Assembly: GCF_003058325.1 (NCBI RefSeq)
Contig: NZ_CP028843.1
Coordinates: 3,717,501 to 3,781,500 of the forward strand
Reading direction: 5' to 3'
Length of the DNA stretch: 64,000 nt
Source: Methylobacterium currus
GTDB taxonomy: Bacteria > Pseudomonadota > Alphaproteobacteria > Rhizobiales > Beijerinckiaceae
Under the pieces are notes generated by a model that did no database searches, was not told the DNA's origin, and worked only from the letters and a program-made list of their open reading frames with translations. The position numbers and the translations under genes are program-made. Shown here one piece after another: positions 1 through 8,245 of this stretch (its first letter is position 1; every line of letters starts with the position of its first letter).

Positions 1-1
1 A

Positions 2-1492
2 GGGCACGAGCGTCTGGCCGCAGCCTACGACGCGCAGATCGTAGAACTGCGTCGGCAACTTGGGCTGAAGCGTGCCGAGCTTCTCCATTATGTGGGAGCG
101 GCCGATCGAGTTCAGGCCACTGACGTCGCATCCCGCAGTCCGGCTCGGGTCGGCGGTGGCGACGCAGATGCAGTTGTCGAGCGTCCGACTGGGTACGTTC
201 TGCCGATCGAAGCAGTGCCGGCTTCAACGTTCCGCGACCAAGTTCGAGCAAGCCTCGATCGAAGCGCTGTAGCGCTTTGGGATCGAGTTACAGCCGTCGA
301 GCCGGGGAGGAACGACGCTGCCGTCGCGAAGCTCTCACGCCCTGCGATCTCGCTCGGACGGTCGCCGATTGTGGTCCCGGCGACGCTTGACACGCCAGCC
401 CAATCCCCTGGAGGGGCGGAAGCCTCACCTACGTCATCCTGGGCGAATGCCGTAAGCCAGGCGGCTAAACAGCGTGGCCGTGAGTTAGACGATGCCGCGC
501 GTCGCAGCTTTCGAGCGACCTCTCCGAGCGTGGGGGGCTTTCCCGCGGTCTTGGGCGGTCTGGGAACGTCGCAGCTTCGGCCTTACCACGAGCTCGCTTC
601 CGGCCTCGCATATAGGCGCACGTCGAATGGTGCGCCTCTGATCCATCCGCCCACTCCCGCAACCACCTCGAGTCCGGCCGAGCGGCCGCCAGTCGCCGCG
701 AGTGTTGCGTCACAGCTCCCGGCGACGGGTTCGACTAACACTGCGGTCGGGCAACCAACCTCGGCGGCACACAGCCCCGGTCCGAAATCGGATCGGCCAG
801 CGACGCCGGTAGGCGCAACACCGGCCGCTCCCGAACTTATCGGGACAAAGGCAGAGGTCTCCAGTTCTCGGTCACCGCCGCCGCCCCCTACAGCTGCACC
901 GAAACCCGCTCCAGTCGCGTCGCCTCCGGACGAGCGTAGCGTGGCTCAAGCGGCGGTACACGCGGCGGATCCCCAAACAGTCCAAGCCAACGCTGGATCA
1001 GAGTCTCGCGAGCTGCTTCCACCGGCAGGCGCAACCGCCCCGGCCGAGGTCGAGGCAATAGCTTCCGTCCGAGCTGGTTCACCAGGGCCACGTTCACTCA
1101 ATCCCACTTTGCATCCATCAGAATTGGATCCGGTCCAGGATTGCGGGGCCGAGCCGCAATCCGAGATCCCAAGCCTCATCCGGGAGCACGTCGCGGCCGG
1201 GCCGCCAATCGCTTCGGATCAGCATGATGATCTGCCTGCCATGAAGGATCAGCCCCGGTCAGAACCTTCTCTTCTCGCGGCATCCGAGCGCGCCGTCGAT
1301 GCAAGCCGAACTGCGGTGCGCGTGGCACCTCCTCCCGCCTCCTCGACCGAGACACCGCCGCCGAGCGTGCCTGCCTGGGCAGTCAAGGGCGTGAAGGGGG
1401 CGGCGATGAGCAAGGACGAAGGCGTCCGGCCAAGCCTCACGTCCTCGCGGAACGGGCGAGGCGGACGAGGTGGTCGCGGGATCGGAGACTGA
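2..1492 (+). CDS. C-terminal part of an unidentified Pro/Ala-rich protein (5' end outside window)
   Basis: The reading frame is already open at the left edge and runs without a stop to the TGA at 1490-1492, so this is the C-terminal part of a longer protein. The first 35 or so residues have a helical, charged character (ERLAAAYDAQIVELRRQLG). The rest, about 460 residues, is low-complexity sequence rich in Pro, Ala, Ser and Thr, with short Gly/Arg runs at the very end (GRGGRGGRG). No catalytic motif is visible. It lies directly upstream of a partition cassette. On plasmids and integrative elements this position is often taken by a replication, relaxase or transfer protein with a disordered tail, but nothing seen here identifies it. 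An internal ATG at 92 is probably not the true start because the frame is coding-like before it. Confidence 0.55.
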   Translation, partial: GHERLAAAYDAQIVELRRQLGLKRAELLHYVGAADRVQATDVASRSPARVGGGDADAVVERPTGYVLPIEAVPASTFRDQVRASLDRSAVALWDRVTAVEPGRNDAAVAKLSRPAISLGRSPIVVPATLDTPAQSPGGAEASPTSSWANAVSQAAKQRGRELDDAARRSFRATSPSVGGFPAVLGGLGTSQLRPYHELASGLAYRRTSNGAPLIHPPTPATTSSPAERPPVAASVASQLPATGSTNTAVGQPTSAAHSPGPKSDRPATPVGATPAAPELIGTKAEVSSSRSPPPPPTAAPKPAPVASPPDERSVAQAAVHAADPQTVQANAGSESRELLPPAGATAPAEVEAIASVRAGSPGPRSLNPTLHPSELDPVQDCGAEPQSEIPSLIREHVAAGPPIASDQHDDLPAMKDQPRSEPSLLAASERAVDASRTAVRVAPPPASSTETPPPSVPAWAVKGVKGAAMSKDEGVRPSLTSSRNGRGGRGGRGIGD

Positions 1493-1581
1493 GATGAAGA
1501 GATCGCATCATATCCTTGGCAGGCAGGAGCCGCGCTGCCGAATTTTCGCAGAAAACGGGAATCGTCGAGCGAAGCATCGTA

Positions 1582-1708
1582 ACGCCGTAGCGTCACGGCG
1601 TTCTGGCGCTGCGATGCCGAGGCGCTGGGGCGCTTCGATGGGATGGCGTCGCGATGCCATAAGGCCATGGCACCGCGACGCCGAAACGCCATGGCGCCTT
1701 GATGCCAT
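1582..1708. repeat. Phased 18-bp inverted repeats, probable centromere/operator of the partition system
   Basis: Three near-palindromic 18-bp units start exactly 24 bp apart at 1643, 1667 and 1691. The clearest is ATGGCGTCGCGATGCCAT (1643-1660); 1691-1708 keeps both outer arms, ATGGCG and TGCCAT. A fourth unit at 1603-1620 matches 14 of 18 positions. Further upstream ACGCCGT (1582-1588) pairs with ACGGCGT (1595-1601). The array ends 28 bp before the parA start codon. Type Ib partition systems place iterated sites for the ribbon-helix-helix partner at this position, where they serve as both centromere and promoter operator. That role is inferred here from sequence and position. Confidence 0.65.
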
Positions 1709-1735
1709 AGCCCCCTCTTGCGGAGGGCGACGCTG

Positions 1736-2380
1736 ATGGACACGGTCGCCATCGCCGGACAGAAGGGCGGTACCGGCAAAACTACCACCGCAGTCAATCT
1801 GGCTGTCGCCGCCCAACAGGCCGGACGACGCGTGGCCGCCCTGGACCTCGACCCGCAGGGCTCGCTCGCCGCATGGGCCGCCCGGCGCGAGGTTGACGAT
1901 CCGGCCGTCGATCATCTCGGGCTCGAACGCGTCGAGCAGTTGCCGAAGATCCTCGCCGCACTCGAGCGGCGCGGTTTCGACCTCATCATCCTTGACACCG
2001 CGGGATCCCTAAGCCCCGCGGCCAATCTCGCCATGCGCTCCGCCGGCCTTGTTCTCGTCCCAGCGCGGCCAAGTCTACTCGACTTGATGGCGACCGAGCC
2101 CACGCTTCGCGCGCTCGGTCAGATCGGCCTCGCCGGACGCGTGGCGCTCCTGCTCACGCAGTGCCCCACTCAAGGGCAAGCGCGCACCGCCGCTTATGCC
2201 GCGCGCCTGCGGCGCTGGGGGCATCTCGCAGAGCCTCCACTGACGCAGCGCGTGGACTGTCAGGACGCGCTGCTGGGCGGGCAGGGCGTCACCGAGTTCG
2301 CGTCGGCTGGCAAGGCCGCCGCTGAGATCCGCGCCCTGTGGGCTTGGACCGAGCGACGCTTGGAGCAAACCCATCGATGA
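1736..2380 (+). CDS. parA: ParA/MinD-type partition ATPase (small, type Ib-like)
   Basis: This 214-residue deviant-Walker ATPase is expected to position DNA by ATP-dependent binding to the nucleoid. The P-loop [10 protein letters not shown] sits at residues 8-17 and has the ParA signature lysine in KGGTGK. The A' motif is LDLDPQGS, near residue 43, and the Walker B is IILDTAG, near residue 88. There is no N-terminal DNA-binding extension, so it resembles small ParF-like proteins rather than P1 or F plasmid ParA. ATG 1736 is chosen because GGAGGG lies 8 bp upstream; an earlier in-frame TTG/ATG at 1718 lacks this. Its stop overlaps the next gene's ATG (ATGA), which implies coupled translation. 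Repeats just upstream probably form its centromere and operator. Confidence 0.85.
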   Translation: MDTVAIAGQKGGTGKTTTAVNLAVAAQQAGRRVAALDLDPQGSLAAWAARREVDDPAVDHLGLERVEQLPKILAALERRGFDLIILDTAGSLSPAANLAMRSAGLVLVPARPSLLDLMATEPTLRALGQIGLAGRVALLLTQCPTQGQARTAAYAARLRRWGHLAEPPLTQRVDCQDALLGGQGVTEFASAGKAAAEIRALWAWTERRLEQTHR

Positions 2381-2700
2381 GCAAGCCGACCCAACGCCCT
2401 TCGAAGCGCCTCTCCCTGCTCAGCGACTTAGACGATCTTGTCGAAGCATCAACCGGCATCGAAGCTGACTCGAAAGATCGGATGCTCACCGGGGGGCATC
2501 GTGGCGTCCCGTCCTCAGGCCGTGCTCCGGCACCTACGCGGCGCACGTCGGTCTACCTGCCGGCCGCAACGTTACGGCGCCTGAAAGAGGTCGCCCTCGC
2601 ACGCGATTGCAAGGTGAACGATCTCCTCGTCGAGGGCGCGGAGGCCGTCCTGCGCGAAAGTGGCCACCTGCCATCGCCGACCTCTCAAGACACGAGCTGA
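2377..2700 (+). CDS. Ribbon-helix-helix partner of ParA (ParG/CopG-like)
   Basis: This is a 107-residue protein. Its N-terminal half is flexible and polar. Its C-terminal part, [19 protein letters not shown] followed by [14 protein letters not shown], has the beta-strand/helix/helix pattern of a ribbon-helix-helix DNA-binding domain at about residues 58-98. The ATG overlaps the parA stop, so the two genes form a cassette. Such partners in ParF/ParG-type systems bind the centromere repeats and repress the operon, with the mobile N-terminus stimulating the ATPase. It is likely to bind the repeats at 1582-1708 and perhaps those at 2724-2784. Family assignment rests on pattern rather than close identity. 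Confidence 0.7.
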   Translation: MSKPTQRPSKRLSLLSDLDDLVEASTGIEADSKDRMLTGGHRGVPSSGRAPAPTRRTSVYLPAATLRRLKEVALARDCKVNDLLVEGAEAVLRESGHLPSPTSQDTS

Positions 2701-2723
2701 GCGTGCTCGCCTCTCCAGCAAGA

Positions 2724-2784
2724 GCATCGTGATGCCACGGCGTCACGATGCTCCAAGTCCATGACGCTTTGGCGTCGAGGCATC
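2724..2784. repeat. Palindromes downstream of the partition cassette
   Basis: A 28-bp imperfect palindrome spans 2724-2751, with arms GCATCGTGA and TCACGATGC enclosing GCC/GGC. A second smaller one follows, with GACGC 2763-2767 and GCGTC 2772-2776. The words GATGCC and GGCGTC also make up the array upstream of parA, so these may be extra binding sites for the ribbon-helix-helix protein. They could equally terminate parA transcription, but no T-tract follows. Confidence 0.5.
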
Positions 2785-2816
2785 TCAGCATCACAGCGCA
2801 CCAGTAGCGGAGCGTC

Positions 2817-4043
2817 GTGAGCCCTTCATCCTCCGAAGCCGGGCGAAGACCGCCCCGGCCGCCATCCCCCCGCCGCCACGCCCCTCGGCTGGCAACCTCT
2901 CAGCATGACTATCGGGAACCGACGATCATGGACGACGCACGATACACCCTCCATCCCTCCTCCGATCGGGATAGCCGTCACGACCCAGCGACCATCGCCA
3001 CGCTCCTCGGCCACATCCGCCACGACCTCGTCCGCCAGCGCTTCCGCCTGTCCCTGATGGGAGCGCAGGTCCCTGAGGTCGTCAACGTGACGTCAGATCG
3101 GCCCGACGTCGCGGTCGCTGACGTCGACCGGTCGGCACAGCATCGCATGACGCCCGAATTCTCGGACGAGGCGCGCCGTCTCGCAGTTCGAGAGCATCTC
3201 AACGACCAAATGCGCCCCATCCTGCGCGCAGTCGCTCAGATTGCTGGCCTCGACTTGGCGATCTGGAAGGCGCGGATCGATGGTCCGATGCCGTTGACAG
3301 ATCCCGATCTCGTGCAAGCGCTGCCCGCGGTGTTCGCGTCCGGTGCCTTCCGGGAAGCCCGCCGAGCGTGTCGCGACCTTACCTTACTGCCACCGGAGCT
3401 AAAGGTTTATGGCGAAAAGCCGTTCGACCTCGGCTTCCGCGGACGCCCGCCCGCGAAGATTCTGGCCGATCACCCGTGCTGGGATCTCCCATTCTTACCT
3501 GGAGCCCAGACCCTCGATTGCTGGACCATACACGATGCCTCCGAATTCATGTCCAGCTGGCCGCCTGATCCCGGCGACCTGAAGGAACCGATGGATGCCT
3601 GGGACGCGCTTACTGCCGACCTCTGGCTTCGCCAGCACAAGCTCTCTGACGGCCAAGAGGCGGATAGGAGAAATCCGGTCGTCGCGTACAGGGAGGGGCG
3701 TACGAAGAAGAGCCCGCTCAAGGTTCTGGCCGGACTCGACGAGGACGCCCTGCTAGTCTTAACCGACGCGGTACTCTGCGAGCGTTTGCGCCGCGATGTG
3801 ATGGCCGTGCTGATGCAGGATCGTGCCGACCTGATCCACGCGGGCCTTGAGATGGTGGCGTGCGGGTACCTATGCCTGGACGACGTGCGCGCGGCGCTTG
3901 CATTCCATGACGACGCTCAGGAGGACGCCTTCGCGGAGGCTTTCGCCGAGAACGACGACTGGATGAGTGAATGGATCGTCGATTGGAGTGTTTGGCTGAT
4001 CAGCAGATATGATTGGCCGCTGGTCGCTGCCTCTCGTGCCTGA
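2817..4043 (+). CDS. Hypothetical protein of the island
   Basis: This 408-residue protein starts at GTG 2817, with GCGGAG 4 bp upstream. An in-frame ATG at 2928 (MDDARYTLHPSS) would remove 37 Pro/Arg-rich residues and is a reasonable alternative start. The body is acidic and contains several Trp-rich patches (HPCWDLPFLPG, WVVDW-like segments near the end). There is no signal peptide, no transmembrane helix and no motif I recognise. It follows the partition cassette in the same direction with 116 bp between them, and the downstream palindromes lie in that gap. The position would suit a plasmid replication or maintenance protein, but the sequence does not show it. Confidence 0.55.
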   Translation: MSPSSSEAGRRPPRPPSPRRHAPRLATSQHDYREPTIMDDARYTLHPSSDRDSRHDPATIATLLGHIRHDLVRQRFRLSLMGAQVPEVVNVTSDRPDVAVADVDRSAQHRMTPEFSDEARRLAVREHLNDQMRPILRAVAQIAGLDLAIWKARIDGPMPLTDPDLVQALPAVFASGAFREARRACRDLTLLPPELKVYGEKPFDLGFRGRPPAKILADHPCWDLPFLPGAQTLDCWTIHDASEFMSSWPPDPGDLKEPMDAWDALTADLWLRQHKLSDGQEADRRNPVVAYREGRTKKSPLKVLAGLDEDALLVLTDAVLCERLRRDVMAVLMQDRADLIHAGLEMVACGYLCLDDVRAALAFHDDAQEDAFAEAFAENDDWMSEWIVDWSVWLISRYDWPLVAASRA

Positions 4044-4129
4044 GGCTTAGATTGCGGGATACCGAAGCCGGAAGGCAAGGCCGGGCCAGGCACCTGTTGC
4101 TGCGAGCGCTGCGAAGACGAGGCAAGGAG

Positions 4130-4154
4130 CTGTCGGATCGTCCTGATCCGACAG
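4130..4154 (+). terminator. Hairpin downstream of the hypothetical gene
   Basis: CTGTCGGATC (4130-4139) pairs perfectly with GATCCGACAG (4145-4154) around a five-base loop, 87 bp after the stop at 4043. No T-run follows, so it is either a Rho-independent terminator of the GC-rich type or a protein-binding site. Confidence 0.35.
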
Positions 4155-4271
4155 CGGGGCCTGGGGTACGACGCCGTAAGATATCCTGCTTTCGAACAAC
4201 GGCAGAAGTTCGAGTAGTTGGGCTCAGCCGGCGCCCCTCCGCTCGGACTTAGGATCGAGGTGGTCGCCGTC

Positions 4272-4336
4272 ACGTGGGATATCACCAAAATTGGATAGAC
4301 GTCGGTTATCACTCCCAACCCTACGTCGGTTATCGC
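4272..4336. repeat. Iteron-like direct repeats
   Basis: Three 14-bp direct repeats occur: ACGTGGGATATCAC (4272), ACGTCGGTTATCAC (4299) and ACGTCGGTTATCGC (4323). They are spaced 27 and 24 bp apart, about two to two and a half helical turns. A shorter match, CGGTTATCGC, lies near 4733. Same-face direct repeats near partition genes are typical of Rep-binding iterons at a plasmid origin. No rep gene is recognisable in the window, so an origin is only a possibility. Confidence 0.4.
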
Positions 4337-5076
4337 TTTGAGCCTGAAAGACGTTCACTGACAGAGCGTTGCCGCCCGAGAGCCCGGGGGCTGATCGTGC
4401 CGAGATCGATGAGACGAGAACCGAGGCGGGGTGAAGCAAAGACAGTTCGCGAACACCGGGAGTAATGCGACGACGGAGGGCGGCGAGGCATCTGTGCTCT
4501 CTTCCTCACGAACACGAAGAGATCACAACCTACGACATGCCCGCCGGCGAGAACGAGGCTGGCTGCGATCTCGAGCTGGCGAGGCTCTGGGTGCGCGCTC
4601 GCGCCGATCATACGGGCCCATACCGAGGCAGTTTCCCCCACGAACTGCAGCGATTTCATCCGAGCCAGGACGGAAAGCTGTCCGCCCGCATTTGCGACCT
4701 TTCGTGGACGCCTGGAGCGCGCCGCGGAGGTGCGGTTATCGCCCGACGAGTTCACGCTCTTCCTATCGCTGACGCTCGACCCCTTGCGAGCCTTGAGCGC
4801 TCGGATCGTCGGCGTTGCGGCCCGATCGGGGAGCCTGAAGCAAGTCGAAACACAGCAAACTTAGAAGAACATAATCAAGCGAAAGGCGACGCGCTCCCGA
4901 GCCTCTGCGGCTGCGGGAGCGGAGGGGAAAGCAGTCCAATCACAGCAGATCAGGCGAAGGCCCTTCGCCCCAAAAGCCCAAGGAGGACGGGGACGGCAGA
5001 ACGCGGCGCTCGGACAGCGCTCGCTGGACGGTCGGTGAGGCGCCTTCGCCCCTTCCCCTGACGATGGACATCACAA

Positions 5077-6015
5077 ATGACAGATACAGATCATGACGCG
5101 CCCACCGGCGCGAACGAGCCCGGCCGCCCGCACGAGTCGCCGGGCTTGCGGGTGCGCGCACGGGTCGAGCGCCCGCGCCGGCACAAGGACGGCCTTACCC
5201 TCGAACTCCAACCTGTCGATCCTGACCGTACCGGAAGGCTTCACGCCTTCCTCTCCGGCGACCTCATCCGCGAGATCCAGGACGCGACCGGCATCCTGCT
5301 CGATCCCGGTGCGATCATCGGCGAACACGAACTCAAGCTGACCTTCGTGGCCGAGCCGCTGGGCAACCTCACCGCGGGGGTCGCCGGCTTCGTGCGCGAC
5401 GCCTTCCTGACGGGATGGGCCGAGCAGGACGCTGTGGTTCGGGATGGCCTGGAAGCCGACTATTTGTGGGTCCGGCAGCACGACCTGCCGGTCCCGCGCC
5501 GGCTCCGGCGGGTGTTCCTAATCGAGCCGGATGACGGCGCTCAGCACCCGCTGGTCAATGCCCTCGCCCATTGGTGGGATCAGGGCGCCATCGAGTTGAT
5601 CCGACATCCGATCGCGTTCGAGCAGCCGGGCTCGGTCGCCGCGCTTCGGCATGCGTTCGATTGTGCGATCGATCAGTACGAGTGGGGTTCCCTGGACGTG
5701 GTGGTCGTGGACCCGGGCTGTGGGTTCGCGTTCCGCGAGCTGTCGGACGACGGGCTGATGCGTCAGGTCGCCGTTTTGCCGGTGCCGGTGATCACGCGCC
5801 GCGCGTCGTCGCCGACGCTGCTCGACGGCTTGGCCCACCGCTGTTTCGATCACCCGGACGAGATCCTGGCCTTCCTCGCCGGCATCCTCCGGCAGGAGCT
5901 GCGGCTGGCCGACCGGGCGCGGCTCGATGCGATCGCCGAACTGATCGAGGCGATCCCCAAGCCCACGCGCAAGGCGAAGACGCCGCACGGCAAGCCCGGG
6001 CCGCTGTTCGACTGA
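5077..6015 (+). CDS. Divergent XseA-like protein (exonuclease VII large-subunit paralogue, degenerate)
   Basis: This is a 312-residue protein. Residues 24-115 resemble the N-terminal OB-fold of XseA. Residues 140-270 follow the XseA core: LPVPRRLRRVFLIEPDDG matches the segment before the catalytic domain, and SLDVVVVDPGCGFAFREL aligns with the DvlIvgRGGGSxxDL motif. PVPVITRRASSPT aligns with PVIsaVGHExD. The glycine motif is altered (DPGCG in place of RGGG), and the GHE..D residues are replaced by RASSPT, so nuclease activity looks lost. The long C-terminal coiled coil of XseA is missing. It heads a same-strand run with a better-preserved XseA-like gene and an XseB-like gene. A structural or DNA-binding subunit is a reasonable guess. 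Confidence 0.55.
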   Translation: MTDTDHDAPTGANEPGRPHESPGLRVRARVERPRRHKDGLTLELQPVDPDRTGRLHAFLSGDLIREIQDATGILLDPGAIIGEHELKLTFVAEPLGNLTAGVAGFVRDAFLTGWAEQDAVVRDGLEADYLWVRQHDLPVPRRLRRVFLIEPDDGAQHPLVNALAHWWDQGAIELIRHPIAFEQPGSVAALRHAFDCAIDQYEWGSLDVVVVDPGCGFAFRELSDDGLMRQVAVLPVPVITRRASSPTLLDGLAHRCFDHPDEILAFLAGILRQELRLADRARLDAIAELIEAIPKPTRKAKTPHGKPGPLFD

Positions 6016-6092
6016 CGCCACCCTCGACGATCCGGCCGCCGGCATGCTGGCCGCCGGACCACTGCCCCATCCCGACCTCAGCGAACGACACG

Positions 6093-7517
6093 ATGCGACA
6101 CCACAGATTCTTTCCTAAGACCCACGGGGGGCCTGTACCCCCGGCTGAACCGGGCGATGCCCGTCCTCCTCCTATCCCGCTGGACGACGCAGGGGCGACC
6201 CGGGTCGCCGACGAGATCCGCGAGCTCCGCGATCTGCTCGGCTGGCTGCGCCAACGCCTGCGAGGCGAGCACACGGTGCGGGCCAGCGTCCTGACCGTCG
6301 CACCCCTCGGGTCCGACGGACACCTGCTCCTGCTCGGCGAGGCCGATCCAAGCAGTAGCCTCGAGCCGCCCCGGCTCAAGGTTCGGCTCGCCGCTGCCGA
6401 CCTCGCCGCCTGCCGGGATGCGATCGGCGACGCCCTCGATCCGGCGGCCTTGGTCAACAGGACCGTCGTGCTCCGGCTGCAAACCAGCCTGCGTCAGCGC
6501 TACGGGCGCGGTGCCGGGGTACAAGCCAGGGTCATCGCTGTGATCTCGGTCGGCGCGGTGCCGGTCGAGGGCGAGATCCAGCGGGAGAGGACGCTGCAGC
6601 GCCTGAGGCGCGAGGGGCGCCGCTTAGGCCCGGGGACCTGGGAGGTGCCCGAGGATCCGCGCCACATCGCGCTGATCGCCGCCGAGTTCGGCGATGCCCG
6701 TCGCGACGTCGAGCACGTCCTGCGCCCACTGGAGGAGAACGGCCTGATCCGGCTCCACCGGATCTACGCGATGTTCGAGGGACCGTCGGCGGAGCACTCG
6801 TTGAGCGAGGCGTTCGGCCGAGCGGGCGAGCTGCACCGCGAGCACGGCCTATCGGCGACCCTGGTCTGCCGAGGGGGCGGTCCGGTCGAGGGCTTCCAGG
6901 CCCTCAACGCCTACGCGACCGTGCGCGCGGCCACCGGGGCTCCGAACGTCATCGCAGGGCTCGGCCATGCCGGGACGCCGCTCACCGCCCTGGATGCGGT
7001 CGCGGCGCGATCTGAGCCGACCCCGACGGCCGCGGCGATACTGGTGCGCCGGCTTGTCGAGGCCACCGGCGTACGAGCCGAGCGCGCGCTCGCGGCGTTC
7101 GACGCCGCCCTCGCGGAGAATCTGGAGGCGGCTGGGCGCATCGCCCTGGCGGGGGCCTTGCAGGGCTTCGCCGCGAGCCTCGGCGATCTCGCGGAACTCG
7201 CCGATCGGCGGCTGCGACAGCTCAATCGAGGCGTTGAGCGCAGCCTGCTGACCGGCCTTGCCGCGGCAGCTGGCGTTGGGACCGGCGCGACAGCCGAGAT
7301 CAAGCCATATGCCGCTCCCATCGAGGTGCTCGGCTTCGGCGATGGGGATGACGACGACCCGGCCTGGGAGCCGGGTTGGGCGCTGGTGACGGCGGCCGAC
7401 ACCGGCCTCGTCATCGAGCGCTATCGCGAGCTCAAGTCCCACATGCCGCTGTTCCTGCACTTCCGCGACGGGACGATCTTCGTCCGGGTCGTGCCGACCT
7501 TCGTCACATACAACTGA
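6093..7517 (+). CDS. XseA-like protein (exonuclease VII large-subunit paralogue)
   Basis: This 474-residue protein has the XseA layout. An OB-fold-like region lies at about residues 55-155. The catalytic core has CRGGGPVEGFQALN (259-272), VIAGLGHAGTPLTALDAVA (286-304) and EPTPTAAA (308-315). A helical region follows, and a short C-terminal beta segment (WALVTAADTGLVIERYREL) resembles the last domain of XseA. True XseA has GHExD where this protein has GHAGT, so the acidic residues are replaced although the His remains. ATG 6093 gives a 77-bp gap to the preceding gene. The longer upstream frame overlaps that gene and is not used. Together with the XseB-like gene it may form an exonuclease VII-like complex. 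Confidence 0.65.
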   Translation: MRHHRFFPKTHGGPVPPAEPGDARPPPIPLDDAGATRVADEIRELRDLLGWLRQRLRGEHTVRASVLTVAPLGSDGHLLLLGEADPSSSLEPPRLKVRLAAADLAACRDAIGDALDPAALVNRTVVLRLQTSLRQRYGRGAGVQARVIAVISVGAVPVEGEIQRERTLQRLRREGRRLGPGTWEVPEDPRHIALIAAEFGDARRDVEHVLRPLEENGLIRLHRIYAMFEGPSAEHSLSEAFGRAGELHREHGLSATLVCRGGGPVEGFQALNAYATVRAATGAPNVIAGLGHAGTPLTALDAVAARSEPTPTAAAILVRRLVEATGVRAERALAAFDAALAENLEAAGRIALAGALQGFAASLGDLAELADRRLRQLNRGVERSLLTGLAAAAGVGTGATAEIKPYAAPIEVLGFGDGDDDDPAWEPGWALVTAADTGLVIERYRELKSHMPLFLHFRDGTIFVRVVPTFVTYN

Positions 7518-7538
7518 TCTGCGACCAGGAGATTGACC

Positions 7539-7730
7539 ATGTCCAAGACCCGCTCACCCGAGACGCCGAGCTTCCTGACCGCGGTCCGGCGCATCGAGGC
7601 GCTGACCCAGGAAATCCAAAAGGACGGATTGTCCGCCTTCGAGAAGGCCGAGGCCGCCTATGTCGAGGTGCAAGAGTTGCGCGCCGTGCTGAACGCCCGG
7701 ATCGCTGACCTGCGCCGCCGGTCGGCATAG
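7539..7730 (+). CDS. XseB-like small subunit
   Basis: This is a 63-residue, mostly helical protein. The pattern SFLTAVRRIEALTQEIQKDG then SAFEKAEAAYVEVQELRAVLNARI follows the two-helix XseB fold, whose canonical form has a LExIVxxLExGxxxL stretch followed by a Y..G..L..C helix. XseB binds the coiled coil of XseA. The start is ATG 7539, with AGGAGA ending 6 bp upstream; a TTG at 7533 is less likely. It begins 21 bp after the XseA-like stop. Being third in this cluster strengthens the weak sequence assignment. Confidence 0.55.
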   Translation: MSKTRSPETPSFLTAVRRIEALTQEIQKDGLSAFEKAEAAYVEVQELRAVLNARIADLRRRSA

Positions 7731-7745
7731 CCCGAGGATCCGGGT

Positions 7746-7773
7746 CACCGCCGATGTCATACCATCGGCGGTG
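7746..7773 (+). terminator. Hairpin after the XseB-like gene
   Basis: CACCGCCGATG (7746-7756) and CATCGGCGGTG (7763-7773) form a perfect 11-bp stem with a six-base loop, 15 bp after the stop codon. This is the likely end of the exonuclease VII-like operon, although the T-tract is absent. Confidence 0.6.
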
Positions 7774-7788
7774 GCGCCTGAGGAAACA

Positions 7789-7812
7789 CATCCGCGACGC
7801 CCGTCGCGGATG
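7789..7812. terminator. Second hairpin in the same intergenic region
   Basis: CATCCGCGACG (7789-7799) pairs with CGTCGCGGATG (7802-7812). It lies 15 bp after the first hairpin and could back it up. Confidence 0.45.
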
Positions 7813-8245
7813 CCGCCTCGGGAGAGGCATGGGTACCTATCCAAACCCCGGAAGGGCCGATTACCTCTGCCTCGGACAAAGCGTCAGCTACGGTCGGACG
7901 TGTTGCCTAAAAAAACGCCATTCCGGACATGCTCTTGTTGGAGCGGATGACAATCTTTGAGAGCCGCCGGCCGTAATGGGATTTGCTGACGCAAATGCGG
8001 ACGGACTGATTGCGACCAAACGCCATCGTTCACACGTAGCCCTTCGGATCCCGATAGCGGACGTGTGCTGGACGGCTCCTCTGGCTGCTTTGCGCCCATC
8101 CCGGTCATTCACGAAGCCGCGGACGCCACTCCATAGCGGACGTTCACCGTGACGGCAGCGGCCGCCCATTCGCATAAGGGTACGCTATGAAACGAGGAGC
8201 GATCCGGTATTCCAAGGCTGTTTCCAGGCTAACAACCGGTTCCGG
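7813..8245. other. Intergenic, no gene seen
   Basis: These 433 bp lie between the exonuclease VII-like cluster and the convergent chromate operon. Short open frames exist, but none has a plausible start, composition or family resemblance. Confidence 0.5.

Larger units (their letters stand above)
4044..5076. other. About 1 kb without a confident gene
   Basis: This stretch holds a hairpin (4130-4154), three direct repeats (4272-4336) and possibly a decayed gene. One plus-strand frame (ending at 4864) has protein-like composition near its end (RLSPDEFTLFLSLTLDPLR) but no start codon. Another frame is open from 4465 to 5061 but looks random in composition. I see no intact coding gene. Confidence 0.5.

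Noticed and set aside
1603..1708. CRISPR-like array
   Set aside because: Units are palindromic, 18 bp and separated by only 6 bp, with no variable spacers and no cas genes.
1470..1736. Open frame of 88 codons before parA
   Set aside because: It translates the repeat array into a Trp/Arg-rich nonsense protein and has no ribosome-binding site.
4465..5061. 198-codon open frame
   Set aside because: Composition looks random (Arg/Ser/Gly-rich), another frame is more protein-like at its end, and no family is recognisable.
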